In this document: positions 1-6,986 of the stretch, one piece after another
Numbering within the stretch: the stretch's first letter is position 1
Layout of the letters: the number at the start of each line of letters is the position of its first letter
NCBI GenBank assembly: GCA_020026115.1
Contig: JAHHQY010000016.1
Location: 1-27,963 of the forward strand
Origin: Actinobacillus sp.
Lineage (GTDB): Bacteria; Pseudomonadota; Gammaproteobacteria; Enterobacterales; Pasteurellaceae
DNA length: 27,963 nucleotides
Reading direction: 5' to 3'
The notes under the pieces: model-generated
Told to the model about the DNA's origin: nothing
Seen by the model: only the letters and a program-made list of their open reading frames with translations
Database searches by the model: none
Translations under genes and position numbers: made by a program

Positions 1-52
1 AACCCTCGCCGGTTTTCAAGACCGGTGCCTTCAACCACTCGACCATTCCTCC
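1..52 (-). tRNA. serT: tRNA-Ser(UGA), 3' part cut by the window edge
   Basis: On the minus strand the sequence begins GGAGGAATGGTCGAGTGG, a serine-tRNA acceptor and D-arm. It continues into an anticodon stem-loop, CCGGTCTTGAAAACCGG, with anticodon TGA in the loop. It then enters the long variable arm (GCGAGGGTT) and runs off the window, so the T-arm and 3' end are not visible. A strong promoter lies just upstream. The identity rests on the anticodon and on close likeness to E. coli serT. Confidence 0.93.
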
Positions 53-71
53 GTGCTGTAAAGCGAGGTGA

Positions 72-100
72 ATAATAATGGCTTTCGCTATTTTCGTCAA
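72..100 (-). promoter_or_regulatory. Sigma-70 promoter for tRNA-Ser
   Basis: Reading the minus strand, a -35 TTGACG (95-100) is followed by exactly 17 bases and a -10 TATTAT (72-77). Transcription would start about 12-14 bases before the mature tRNA 5' end at 52, a normal short tRNA leader. The match is very good, but it is inferred from sequence only. Confidence 0.7.
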
Positions 101-152
101 GGCATAATTTAAAAAACTTTTTCAACCTTCTATTTTTTAATCACTTTTGACG

Positions 153-162
153 TTCGCACCGA
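153..162 (-). repeat. TTCGGYGCGA word (candidate uptake signal), copy 1
   Basis: Minus-strand GCAAATTTTCGGTGCGAACG in the gap between smpB and tRNA-Ser; the core is at about 154-163 and the AAATTT tail extends to 168. This is the same word found 14 more times in the window. Confidence 0.65.
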
Positions 163-177
163 AAATTTGCCTTTTAT

Positions 178-660
178 TTAACCTCGCTGAGCATTTTTCA
201 TAATACGTTGTTTTGCAACTTGCCATTCACGATCTTTAATTGTGTCACGTTTATCGTGAAGTTTTTTCCCTTTCGCTACCCCAATTTTAATTTTTGCCCA
301 CGCCCCTTTCCAATATAAAGATAATGCCACAATGGTAAAACCGTCGCGATTTGCTTTTCCAATAAGACTATCTAATTCTCGTTTATTTAATAATAATTTT
401 CTCGTACGCGTTGGATCACAAACCACATGGGTTGAGGCCACACTTAAAGGTTGGATTGTTGCGCCAAATAAATAGGCTTCACCATGTTTAAAAATAATGT
501 AGCTATCGGAAATATTCGCTTTCCCCGCACGCATCGCTTTAACTTCCCAACCTTGTAACTCTAAGCCTGCTTCAATTTCATCTTCAATAAAATAATCGTG
601 ACGTGCGCGTTTATTCAAGGCAATGGTATTGGCGCCAACTTTTGTTTTTTTCTTTGCCAT
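178..660 (-). CDS. smpB: SsrA-binding protein SmpB
   Basis: A 160-residue protein, the usual SmpB length. SmpB binds tmRNA (SsrA), delivers it to stalled ribosomes and is essential for trans-translation, which rescues ribosomes and tags incomplete proteins. Family signatures are visible: the early NKRARHDYFIEDEIEAGL segment, GWEVKAMRAGKANISDSY, and the basic tail with KGKKLHDKRDTIKDREWQ that reaches the decoding centre. A longer reading frame extends upstream, but the ATG at 660 gives the MAKKK start typical of orthologues and has an AAGAGA ribosome-binding site. The gene lies between tRNA-Ser and the Lrp-type regulator. A copy of the TTCGGYGCGA word sits 16 bases past its stop. No intrinsic terminator is obvious downstream. 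Confidence 0.97.
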   Translation of the reverse strand: MAKKKTKVGANTIALNKRARHDYFIEDEIEAGLELQGWEVKAMRAGKANISDSYIIFKHGEAYLFGATIQPLSVASTHVVCDPTRTRKLLLNKRELDSLIGKANRDGFTIVALSLYWKGAWAKIKIGVAKGKKLHDKRDTIKDREWQVAKQRIMKNAQRG

Positions 661-736
661 AATAAAATCTCTTACTTTCTTTAAAAAAATTGGCAAACAT
701 TTTACTCAACTTCGCCATAAATAACAACGCAACCGA

Positions 737-1204
737 CTATAAAGGTAATTCTGTTGTATCTTTTATTGTTTTTACAATGATATTTGATTTAATTTTTTCA
801 ATTCCAATTTCTTTGTTTAGGTAATTTTTTTGAATTTGATGAAATTCATGTAAATTTTGAACGTGCATTTTCAAGATGAAATCCCAGTCACCAGAAAGTA
901 AATGACATGCGCTTACTTGCGGTAATAACTTCATTTCAAAAATAAAACGCTCGCGCATTTTATAATCTTGCTCTAAAAAAGAACCAAACACATAAATCAT
1001 CAATGGATAATGTAATTTTTCAGCGTTACATATGGCTGCATAACGCTCAATAATGCCATTTTCTTCTAAAATACTCACTCGACGTAAACAAGCACTACAA
1101 CTTAAACCTATTTGTTGAGCTAATTCATTATTTGCTAAGCGCGCATTTTGTTGAAGTGCGCGCAAAATTCGTCGATCAATATTATCTAATTGGTTGTTCT
1201 TCAT
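737..1204 (-). CDS. Lrp/AsnC-family transcriptional regulator
   Basis: A 155-residue feast/famine regulator. An N-terminal winged helix-turn-helix (about residues 5-60, with LANNELAQQIGLSCSACLRR as the recognition region) is followed by a C-terminal RAM-type effector and oligomerisation domain. The ATG at 1204 was chosen over an upstream in-frame start because it has a GGAA-type ribosome-binding site and gives the family's normal N-terminus (KNNQLDNIDRRIL). The gene is co-oriented with, and directly downstream of, the arcB-arcC-yfcC operon, which suggests it may sense arginine, citrulline or ornithine and control that operon; this is inference from position. An intrinsic terminator ends only about 20 bases before the start codon, so its own promoter is not apparent. 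The exact Lrp subgroup is not recognised. Confidence 0.9.
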   Translation of the reverse strand: MKNNQLDNIDRRILRALQQNARLANNELAQQIGLSCSACLRRVSILEENGIIERYAAICNAEKLHYPLMIYVFGSFLEQDYKMRERFIFEMKLLPQVSACHLLSGDWDFILKMHVQNLHEFHQIQKNYLNKEIGIEKIKSNIIVKTIKDTTELPL

Positions 1205-1224
1205 TTTTTCTTTCCTTTTATAAC

Positions 1225-1261
1225 AAAAAAAAACGGCGTCCAATTTTCACTGAACACCGTT
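1225..1261 (-). terminator. Intrinsic terminator of the arcB-arcC-yfcC operon
   Basis: On the minus strand AACGGTGTTC (1252-1261) pairs with GGACGCCGTT (1232-1241), ten pairs including two G-U, and a run of nine T follows (1225-1233). It lies directly after the yfcC stop and ends about 20 bases before the lrp start codon. Confidence 0.85.
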
Positions 1262-1268
1262 CTTTTAT

Positions 1269-2780
1269 TTATGAATACATATGCACTTGAATTAACAGTA
1301 AGATAGTCGCTACTGTTAAGAGTACACCAATCATTGGTAGAACAAATCTTACCCATTTATTAAACGGAATGTAAAGCATTTGTAAGGTTACCAAAACTAA
1401 CCCTGTTGGTGCAAGGAAGAGCATAGCATATTGTCCCCAGTTATAAGCGGAAACCACAATGTCACGTGGAATACCCACTGTATCTGCAAGTGGCGCCATA
1501 ATTGGCATAGAAAGTACGGCCAAACCAGAAGATGACGGTACAAATAAGCCAAGAATAATGAACACGAATAACTGTCCAATAATGAATACGCTCGCTGGCA
1601 TATGCGCTACCATATCAGAAAGGGTCGCTAAGATCGTATCAGATACCATACCTTGTTCTAGTACGATATTTACCCCACGAGCCAAACCGATAATTAAAGA
1701 TACGCCAACTAAGCTTGATGCCCCTTCAGTAAATGAAGATACAATTTCTTCTTCCGTTAATTTTGAAATGAACATTATGATAATGGTGATGGTCAAGAAT
1801 GATGCCGCCATTGTTGGGAACCACCAACCGCCAACCATAACGCCCCAAATCATAATTGGGAAAGCAATACAGAATAGCGCTAAGATAATTTTTCTACGTA
1901 AACTAAACGGTGGAATGTCACCATGATTCGTTTCTTGATAGGTTTCTAAGAATTTATGACGATCTTCCCAAACTAATGAACTTTCTGGGTTCGCTTTGAT
2001 TTTTTTCGCATAGAAATAGAGGTATGTAATTACCGCTGCACTACCAATAACTAAACCAATAGCGCGGAAAACAATCCCTTCGGTAAACGGAATACCTGCA
2101 GCATTCGATGCAATAACAACAGAGAATGGGTTAATTGTGGAGAAAGCTGTCCCCATAGAGGAGGCTAAGAAAATTGCCCCAACGGTGATAATCGCATCAT
2201 AGCCTAAAGCAATGAAAACAGGTGCTAAAATTGGGTAAAATGCTACGGCCTCTTCTTCGATACCGCACATAGTTCCCCCGATGGCCATAAGTACGCAGAC
2301 AATAAACACAATGGAAAATTCTCGCCCTTTCGTACGTTGTGCCAAAGCGGAAAGCCCTGCGGCAAAAGCGCCTGTTTTATTGATAACACCAATCATACCA
2401 CCAAGTACGAAAATAAAGACCATAATATCCGCAGCTTCAATGGTACCGTAAACCATACTTTCCGTAATATCTAATATGCCTTTTGGATTTTGTTCCACAC
2501 GACGATAAGAGCCTGGAATGGCAATAGGTTTACGAATTTTTCCACTGGTAAAACTCGTTACATCGATATTAACATTTAAATCTTTTAAGCTTTCTTGAGT
2601 AGCAGGAAGTGTTTGATCTGGTTGTTTATAGGAATGAATAACAAAGGTATTATCACCTTGATTATAGGTAAGTTTTGCGTATGACCCGGCTGGAATAATC
2701 CAAGTGAGCCCTACCGCAATAATCATAATCACAAATAAAATTGTGAATGCGGTAGGAAATTTAAATTTTCTTTTACTCAT
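1269..2780 (-). CDS. yfcC: YfcC-family inner-membrane carrier (arginine/citrulline-ornithine exchange likely)
   Basis: A 503-residue polytopic membrane protein of the YfcC family (C4-dicarboxylate/arginine-ornithine carrier superfamily); E. coli YfcC is about 506 residues. The N-terminus KRKFKFPTAFTILFVIMIIAVGLTWIIPAGSY is typical. A periplasmic loop of roughly 70 residues follows the first membrane helix, then about ten more hydrophobic segments. The conserved GGTMCGIEEEAVAFYPIL and SSMGTAFSTINPFSVVIASNAAGIPF segments probably form the substrate path. It is the last gene of an operon with arcB and arcC, so the likely role is import of citrulline (or arginine) in exchange for ornithine; this comes from context, since family substrates are poorly defined. 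A hairpin without a U-tract lies between it and arcC, and a strong terminator follows it. Confidence 0.88.
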   Translation of the reverse strand: MSKRKFKFPTAFTILFVIMIIAVGLTWIIPAGSYAKLTYNQGDNTFVIHSYKQPDQTLPATQESLKDLNVNIDVTSFTSGKIRKPIAIPGSYRRVEQNPKGILDITESMVYGTIEAADIMVFIFVLGGMIGVINKTGAFAAGLSALAQRTKGREFSIVFIVCVLMAIGGTMCGIEEEAVAFYPILAPVFIALGYDAIITVGAIFLASSMGTAFSTINPFSVVIASNAAGIPFTEGIVFRAIGLVIGSAAVITYLYFYAKKIKANPESSLVWEDRHKFLETYQETNHGDIPPFSLRRKIILALFCIAFPIMIWGVMVGGWWFPTMAASFLTITIIIMFISKLTEEEIVSSFTEGASSLVGVSLIIGLARGVNIVLEQGMVSDTILATLSDMVAHMPASVFIIGQLFVFIILGLFVPSSSGLAVLSMPIMAPLADTVGIPRDIVVSAYNWGQYAMLFLAPTGLVLVTLQMLYIPFNKWVRFVLPMIGVLLTVATILLLIQVHMYS

Positions 2781-2798
2781 AGATACCTCTTTAGAGAT

Positions 2799-2826
2799 GC
2801 GGCACCTCGCAAACGAAACGTGCCGC
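2799..2826 (-). other. Intercistronic hairpin between arcC and yfcC
   Basis: GCGGCAC (2799-2805) and GTGCCGC (2820-2826) form a seven-pair GC-rich stem with a 14-base loop. There is no T-run on either side, so it is unlikely to be a simple terminator. It may stabilise the upstream arcB-arcC transcript or dampen yfcC expression. Confidence 0.6.
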
Positions 2827-2845
2827 CTAATTTAATGAATAAAAC

Positions 2846-3775
2846 TTAGTAGTAACGAATACCATCGGCTTTCGCACTAATTCTTGTACCTGCCGTACCT
2901 TTCACAATATCTAAAATATCAGATAATGATCCAATCACAGCATCATGCCCTGTCGCTTTTACAAAGTTAATTGCAGCTTGTACTTTCGGTCCCATAGAAC
3001 CTGAAGCAAAACTTAAAGCGCCCATCGCTTCTGGTGAAGCTTCGGCAATCGCTTTTTGTTCTGGTGTTCCCCAATTAAGGAAAACAGCTGAAACATCTGT
3101 TGCAATAACGAACAGATCGGCATTAATGTTATCGGCTAATAATGCTGAACAAAGATCTTTATCAATAACCGCTTCAACACCGCGTAAATTACCTTGTTCG
3201 TCATAATAAGTTGGAATACCGCCACCGCCTGCGCAGATAACGATGGTGCCTTGTTCCAATAACCATTTAATCGGACGGATTTCAAAAATGCGTTTTGGTA
3301 ATGGACTTGGCACTACGCGCCGATATTTATCCCCATCTTGAGCAATGGACCAATTTTTTTCTTTTGCTAAACTTTGAGCCTCTTCTTGTGTATAAACAGG
3401 ACCGATAGGTTTGGTTGGATGTTGGAAAGCAGGATCGTTTTTATCTACTTCCACTTGGGTTAATAATGTGGCAAATGGCACATCGAAAGGTACAAGGTTA
3501 CCTAATTCTTGTTGAATCATATAACCTATCATCCCAACGGATTCCGCCCCTAAAACATCTAATGGATAAGGCGCAACATCTTTATAAGCAGCACCTTGTA
3601 AGGCTAATAAACCAACTTGTGGACCATTGCCATGAGAAATAACTAATTCATTATTCGGATAAACTTTCGCAATTTGTTCGCAGGCAATTTTAATATTTTG
3701 CCGTTGTTTATCTGCGGTTAAAGGCTCTCCGCGACGTAAAAGGGCGTTTCCGCCCAAAGCTATAACTATTCTCAT
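2846..3775 (-). CDS. arcC: Carbamate kinase
   Basis: A 309-residue cytoplasmic amino-acid-kinase-fold enzyme that transfers phosphate from carbamoyl phosphate to ADP, giving ATP, ammonia and CO2. Visible family features are the N-terminal RIVIALGGNALLRRGEP, ISHGNGPQVGLLALQ, the glycine-rich ICAGGGGIPTYY, the DKDLCSALLA and FVIATDVSAVFLNWG segments, and FASGSMGPKVQAAINF near the C-terminus. The length matches the family (about 310). The start is the ATG at 3775, seven bases after a clear AGGAG; an upstream in-frame TTG is less likely. It follows arcB by only 10 bases and precedes yfcC by 70, so the three form a catabolic operon in which ArcC recovers ATP from the carbamoyl phosphate made by ArcB. 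Confidence 0.97.
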   Translation of the reverse strand: MRIVIALGGNALLRRGEPLTADKQRQNIKIACEQIAKVYPNNELVISHGNGPQVGLLALQGAAYKDVAPYPLDVLGAESVGMIGYMIQQELGNLVPFDVPFATLLTQVEVDKNDPAFQHPTKPIGPVYTQEEAQSLAKEKNWSIAQDGDKYRRVVPSPLPKRIFEIRPIKWLLEQGTIVICAGGGGIPTYYDEQGNLRGVEAVIDKDLCSALLADNINADLFVIATDVSAVFLNWGTPEQKAIAEASPEAMGALSFASGSMGPKVQAAINFVKATGHDAVIGSLSDILDIVKGTAGTRISAKADGIRYY

Positions 3776-3785
3776 AAGCAACTCC

Positions 3786-4790
3786 TTAAGCTAAACTTGC
3801 TACCATAACGGCTTTAATTGTATGCATACGGTTTTCTGCTTGTTCGAAAGCAATATTCATCGGTGATTCAAACACATCTTCTGTGACTTCAATACCGTTT
3901 GCTAATTCTGGATATTGTTCCGCAATTTTTTTACCTACTTTTGTTTCACTATTGTGGAAGGCTGGTAAGCAGTGCATAAATTTCACTTTTGGATTGCCTG
4001 AACGTTGCATCAATTCAGGAGTAACTTGGTAAGGAAGTAAAATTTTAATGCGTTCGCCCCAGCTTTCTAATGGTTCACCCATAGAAACCCAAACGTCAGT
4101 ATGAACGAAGTCAACATCTTTCATCGCAGTATCAATATCATCTGTTACTGTAATGCGTGCGCCACTTTCTTTTGCGAATTTTTCGCACATTTCAACTAAT
4201 TCAGCTTCTGGTAATAAGGCTTTTGGTCCACAAATACGTACATCCATACCTAATTTCGCGCCGATAAGTAATAAGGAGTTACCCATATTATTGCGCGCAT
4301 CACCGATATAGACATATTTGATTTGGCTTAACGGTTTATCGCTATTTTCAATCATGGTTAGCACATCCGCTAACATTTGTGTTGGGTGGAATTCATCTGT
4401 TAAGCCGTTAAATACGGGAACGCCAGCATATTTTGCTAATTCGTTCACAACCGTTTGTTTAAAACCACGATACTCAATAGCATCATACATTCGACCCAAT
4501 ACGCGCGCGGTATCTTTCATACTTTCTTTATGTCCGATTTGAGATGAACTTGGGTCAATAAAGGTTACTTGTGCGCCTTGGTCATATGCAGCAACTTCAA
4601 AGGCACAACGTGTACGAGTGGAGGTTTTTTCAAAAATTAAAGCGATGTTTTTTCCTTTTAATTTTGGTTGTTCTGTACCTGCGTATTTTGCGCGTTTTAA
4701 ATCTCTCGCTAAATCGAGTAAATATTTAATTTCGCGTTCACTATGATTTACTAAACTTAATAAGTGTCTGTTTTTTAAGTTAAAAGCCAT
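3786..4790 (-). CDS. arcB: Catabolic ornithine carbamoyltransferase
   Basis: A 334-residue enzyme that phosphorolyses citrulline to ornithine and carbamoyl phosphate. The carbamoyl-phosphate motif STRT is at residues 57-60, the ornithine-loop SMGEP at 236-240 and the active-site HCLP at 273-276, followed by AFHNSETKVG. From memory it resembles the catabolic Pseudomonas ArcB type over its whole length rather than the short anabolic ArgF, and pairing with arcC supports a catabolic role. The chosen ATG at 4790 gives the MAFNLKNRHLLSL N-terminus of the family and has an AGGAG site. The leader carries a terminator-like hairpin about 25-50 bases before the start. No arginine deiminase (arcA) gene is in the window, so citrulline from outside or from a distant gene would be the substrate. 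The symbol argF is also used in Haemophilus annotation. Confidence 0.96.
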   Translation of the reverse strand: MAFNLKNRHLLSLVNHSEREIKYLLDLARDLKRAKYAGTEQPKLKGKNIALIFEKTSTRTRCAFEVAAYDQGAQVTFIDPSSSQIGHKESMKDTARVLGRMYDAIEYRGFKQTVVNELAKYAGVPVFNGLTDEFHPTQMLADVLTMIENSDKPLSQIKYVYIGDARNNMGNSLLLIGAKLGMDVRICGPKALLPEAELVEMCEKFAKESGARITVTDDIDTAMKDVDFVHTDVWVSMGEPLESWGERIKILLPYQVTPELMQRSGNPKVKFMHCLPAFHNSETKVGKKIAEQYPELANGIEVTEDVFESPMNIAFEQAENRMHTIKAVMVASLA

Positions 4791-4813
4791 AATAATGCTC
4801 CTTATACATAATG

Positions 4814-4839
4814 AAAAAAATGCTACTGTTTTCACAGCA
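4814..4839 (-). promoter_or_regulatory. Terminator-like hairpin in the arcB leader (possible attenuator)
   Basis: On the minus strand TGCTGTGAAAACAGTAGCA folds as a short stem with a GAAA loop and is followed at once by seven T (4814-4820). This hairpin plus U-tract lies in the untranslated leader, ending about 24 bases before the arcB ATG. It could terminate some transcripts before the operon. The stem is short and bulged, so the call is tentative. Confidence 0.45.
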
Positions 4840-4855
4840 ACGTAGTTAAAAACCG

Positions 4856-4883
4856 ATTATAATTATCAACACTTTTTATAAAA
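4856..4883 (-). promoter_or_regulatory. Candidate arcB operon promoter
   Basis: The 268-base gap between yciH and arcB contains a perfect -10 TATAAT (4856-4861, minus strand) with only a poor -35 (TTTTAT, 16-base spacer). A partial FNR-like word, TTGATAATTATAAT, overlaps it (4856-4869); its second half-site mismatches. A weak -35 would fit activator dependence. The rest of the gap holds a near-match of the TTCGGYGCGA word around 4989 and the yciH terminator. Confidence 0.4.
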
Positions 4884-5022
4884 TTTGTACGCAAAGTTAC
4901 TACCTAATTATGGTTAGTTTTCGCATAATTTTCTAAAAATGATGTCTTTTTTTTAAATTTTTTTCACAATCTTAAAAAAGCCAAAATTACGGCGCGAGAG
5001 GGGACGTTATGATGTTACAGGT

Positions 5023-5053
5023 AAAAAAATAATGTGATTTTCATCACATTATT
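5023..5053 (-). terminator. Intrinsic terminator of yciH, also a perfect CRP-like palindrome
   Basis: On the minus strand AATGTGAT and ATCACATT close a GAAA loop, the stem can extend by three A-T pairs, and a run of seven T follows (5023-5029). It lies just after the yciH stop. The same bases read TGTGA-N6-TCACA (5033-5048), the CRP half-site pattern. Confidence 0.8.
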
Positions 5054-5058
5054 AAATA

Positions 5059-5373
5059 TCAACCACCTGCTAGTTTTACTTGATAATTCTTTTTCTCTAA
5101 AAAAGCTTTTAATATTTCACGTTGATCCGTTTGAATTTCAATGACTCCGTTTTTTACAGTGCCTCCGCAACCACAACGTTTTTTTAATTCTTTTGCTAAG
5201 TTTTTCAATTCCTTATCTTCTAAATCTAAGCCTGTTATTAAACTCACACCACTGCCTTTGCGCCCTGCTGTTTGGCGAGCAATACGCACAATTCCATCAC
5301 CTTTAACTTGGCTTACGGGTGCTTTTTCTGGCTTAATACGTCCACATTCTGTGGAATAAACTAATGTACTCAT
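5059..5373 (-). CDS. yciH: SUI1/eIF1-family translation factor YciH
   Basis: A 104-residue protein of the eIF1/SUI1 family, close to E. coli YciH (about 108 residues). The SUI1 fold covers roughly residues 25-100, with RIARQTAGRKGSGVSLITGLD, the LAKELKKRCGCGGTVKNG core and IEIQTDQREILKAFLEKKNYQVKLAGG. In bacteria these proteins influence initiator-tRNA and start-codon fidelity, but the exact role of YciH is not settled. The ATG at 5373 gives the MSTLVYSTECGRI start of orthologues and has an AAGGA site; an upstream in-frame start lacks both. It follows lapB by 29 bases, the same order as the E. coli yciS-yciM-pyrF-yciH region minus pyrF, and is closed by an intrinsic terminator. Confidence 0.95.
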   Translation of the reverse strand: MSTLVYSTECGRIKPEKAPVSQVKGDGIVRIARQTAGRKGSGVSLITGLDLEDKELKNLAKELKKRCGCGGTVKNGVIEIQTDQREILKAFLEKKNYQVKLAGG

Positions 5374-5402
5374 AACTATGTCCTTATTTTTACTTTTCTT
5401 TT

Positions 5403-6599
5403 TTACAATGTAGGGCGCGTTAAGGCACAAACTGGTTTAATGCTTTCCCATTGTTGACAAGAGGGGCAACACCAGCTCAATTTATGCGTTTCATAGCCAC
5501 ATTGCGTACAACGATAAGCACATTCGCGCTTAATATATTCTTCCACCATATTTTGCAACAACAATAAACTATGTTGACTTTTTTCTTCTTGAGTTTGCCC
5601 CATTTGATATTGAATAAAACGCTGAAATAAAACAGGGCTTGGATTCATTTTTAATTGCTGATAAAGCTTAACTTGCGCAGCTTGTGCGCCTTCTTGCTTC
5701 TCAATTAAATCAACTAAAGCCAACTCTATGGCGCTGTTTTGTTGAATTTGTTGCGCACGAATAAGAAATAATTCAAAATTTTCCTGTTGTTGCAATTCTT
5801 GATACAAATATTCAAGAGGCGAAATCACTTCACTTATGTAGGCGGGATTTTGAGTTAAAACATCCTGTAAATATTGAATCGCTTGAACATAATCCAAATT
5901 CACCATCGCAATTTCGCCTAACAACATCGAGGCTCGCGCACAATTTGGCGCGACCTTTAAAGCTTGTTGTAGTAATTTAATGCTTTGCTCGTTATCTTTT
6001 TCTAAATGTTGTAAAGCCAGTTCGCAATAATAATGTGCTAAGGAAATATTTTCTGTTTGTGGATGCAAAATCGCGAGCTTTTCAGCAACGTTAATCGCTT
6101 TTTGCCAATCCTTGGTTTTTTGATAAATAAAAGCGAGTTGTTGTAAAGCATTTTCTGCGAATTCAGGCTCATCGACCAATAAAATATACAAATTTTCGGC
6201 GCGATCATAAAAACCAACGCTAATAAAATCTTTAGCTAGCTGTTGTTTTGTAAGCAATTTTTGCTCAAAACTATAATTTTCACTACGATCAAGCCGTTGA
6301 TGAATACGAATCGCTTTATCTACTTCTCCTCGCGAACGAAAAAGATTTCCAAGGGTTAATTCTGCTTCAAAAAGAGATTGATTATCTAAATCTTCATCTT
6401 TCTCTTGTTGTTGCAAAATATTCAAAAAGAGATCAACCGCTTTATTATGTTGATTAGATAAAAGAAAATTCACTCCCGTCATATAATCACGAGAGAATTT
6501 ATTATTGACATCTTCCTGCTGTTTTTTAACACTACGATACCCCATAAACCAACCATAAGCAGCAGCAACAGGTAAAAGCAGAAAGAGAAGTTCAAGCAT
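5403..6599 (-). CDS. lapB: Lipopolysaccharide assembly protein LapB (YciM)
   Basis: A 398-residue protein with an N-terminal membrane anchor (residues 1-20, LELLFLLLPVAAAYGWFMGYRS), about nine tetratricopeptide-like repeats facing the cytoplasm, and a C-terminal rubredoxin-like metal site with CTQC at 364-367 and CCPSC at 377-381. In E. coli LapB brings LpxC to the FtsH protease and so limits LPS synthesis, and it helps couple LPS synthesis to export. It directly follows lapA with a single base between stop and start, so the two are co-translated or at least co-transcribed. One exact TTCGGYGCGA word lies inside it (6195-6204), encoding part of DRAEN. Length and metal ligands are intact. Confidence 0.96.
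   Translation of the reverse strand: MLELLFLLLPVAAAYGWFMGYRSVKKQQEDVNNKFSRDYMTGVNFLLSNQHNKAVDLFLNILQQQEKDEDLDNQSLFEAELTLGNLFRSRGEVDKAIRIHQRLDRSENYSFEQKLLTKQQLAKDFISVGFYDRAENLYILLVDEPEFAENALQQLAFIYQKTKDWQKAINVAEKLAILHPQTENISLAHYYCELALQHLEKDNEQSIKLLQQALKVAPNCARASMLLGEIAMVNLDYVQAIQYLQDVLTQNPAYISEVISPLEYLYQELQQQENFELFLIRAQQIQQNSAIELALVDLIEKQEGAQAAQVKLYQQLKMNPSPVLFQRFIQYQMGQTQEEKSQHSLLLLQNMVEEYIKRECAYRCTQCGYETHKLSWCCPSCQQWESIKPVCALTRPTL
6195..6204 (+). repeat. TTCGGYGCGA word (candidate uptake signal), copy 2
   Basis: CAAATTTTCGGCGCGATC within lapB; read on the coding strand it contributes to D-R-A-E-N. It has the full AAATTT tail. Confidence 0.65.
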
Positions 6600-6600
6600 T

Positions 6601-6891
6601 TTATGATGCCTTTGGTTCTTGCGCTGTGCGATTAATTAAGGCCGTTTGACGTTTTAATTGTCGTTGTACTGCAAGATGTTTAATTTTTAATTTCACATAG
6701 AAAAATGCACTAATAAGCCAGCCTAATACCAAACCTGCACCAAAAAGAATTGCAACCAGTGTAGAAAGTTGAACAGAACTTTGTGCAATCACATAATTAA
6801 CGTGAATAAGTTGATCATTATTTGCTCCAACTGTCACACCAACTAAAAGCAACGCTAATAAAATAATCAATGCGAGAATATATTTAAACAT
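6601..6891 (-). CDS. lapA: Lipopolysaccharide assembly protein LapA (YciS, DUF1049)
   Basis: A 96-residue inner-membrane protein with two hydrophobic segments (about residues 1-22 and 42-66) joined by a short periplasmic loop, and a cytoplasmic basic, coiled-coil-like tail (KLKIKHLAVQRQLKRQ). E. coli YciS/LapA is about 102 residues with the same plan. It partners LapB in the control of LpxC turnover and LPS assembly. The start at 6891 has a strong AAGGAG site. It lies downstream of ihfB across an intrinsic terminator, so the lapA-lapB-yciH unit probably has its own promoter in the 51 bases between; I could not define a convincing one. Confidence 0.93.
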   Translation of the reverse strand: MFKYILALIILLALLLVGVTVGANNDQLIHVNYVIAQSSVQLSTLVAILFGAGLVLGWLISAFFYVKLKIKHLAVQRQLKRQTALINRTAQEPKAS

Positions 6892-6942
6892 TCTTTTTCT
6901 CCTTAATTGAAATAAAGTTTCGGTATTATGCCAAAATAACGC

Positions 6943-6968
6943 AAAAAAAACGACACTTAATGTGTCGT
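6943..6968 (-). terminator. Intrinsic terminator of ihfB
   Basis: On the minus strand ACGACAC-ATTAA-GTGTCGT (6950-6968) is a perfect seven-pair stem followed by eight T (6943-6950). It sits 18 bases past the ihfB stop and separates rpsA-ihfB from lapA-lapB. Confidence 0.88.
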
Positions 6969-6986
6969 AATTTAAAGTTAGTGAGA

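Noticed and set aside
1459..1926. A 155-codon plus-strand open frame
   Set aside because: Antisense to yfcC, low-complexity residues typical of antisense of a membrane protein, no start signal.
4856..4869. FNR site TTGATAATTATAAT upstream of arcB
   Set aside because: Only the first half-site fits TTGAT-N4-ATCAA; the second has two mismatches and the site overlaps the -10 box. Not strong enough to call as an FNR site.
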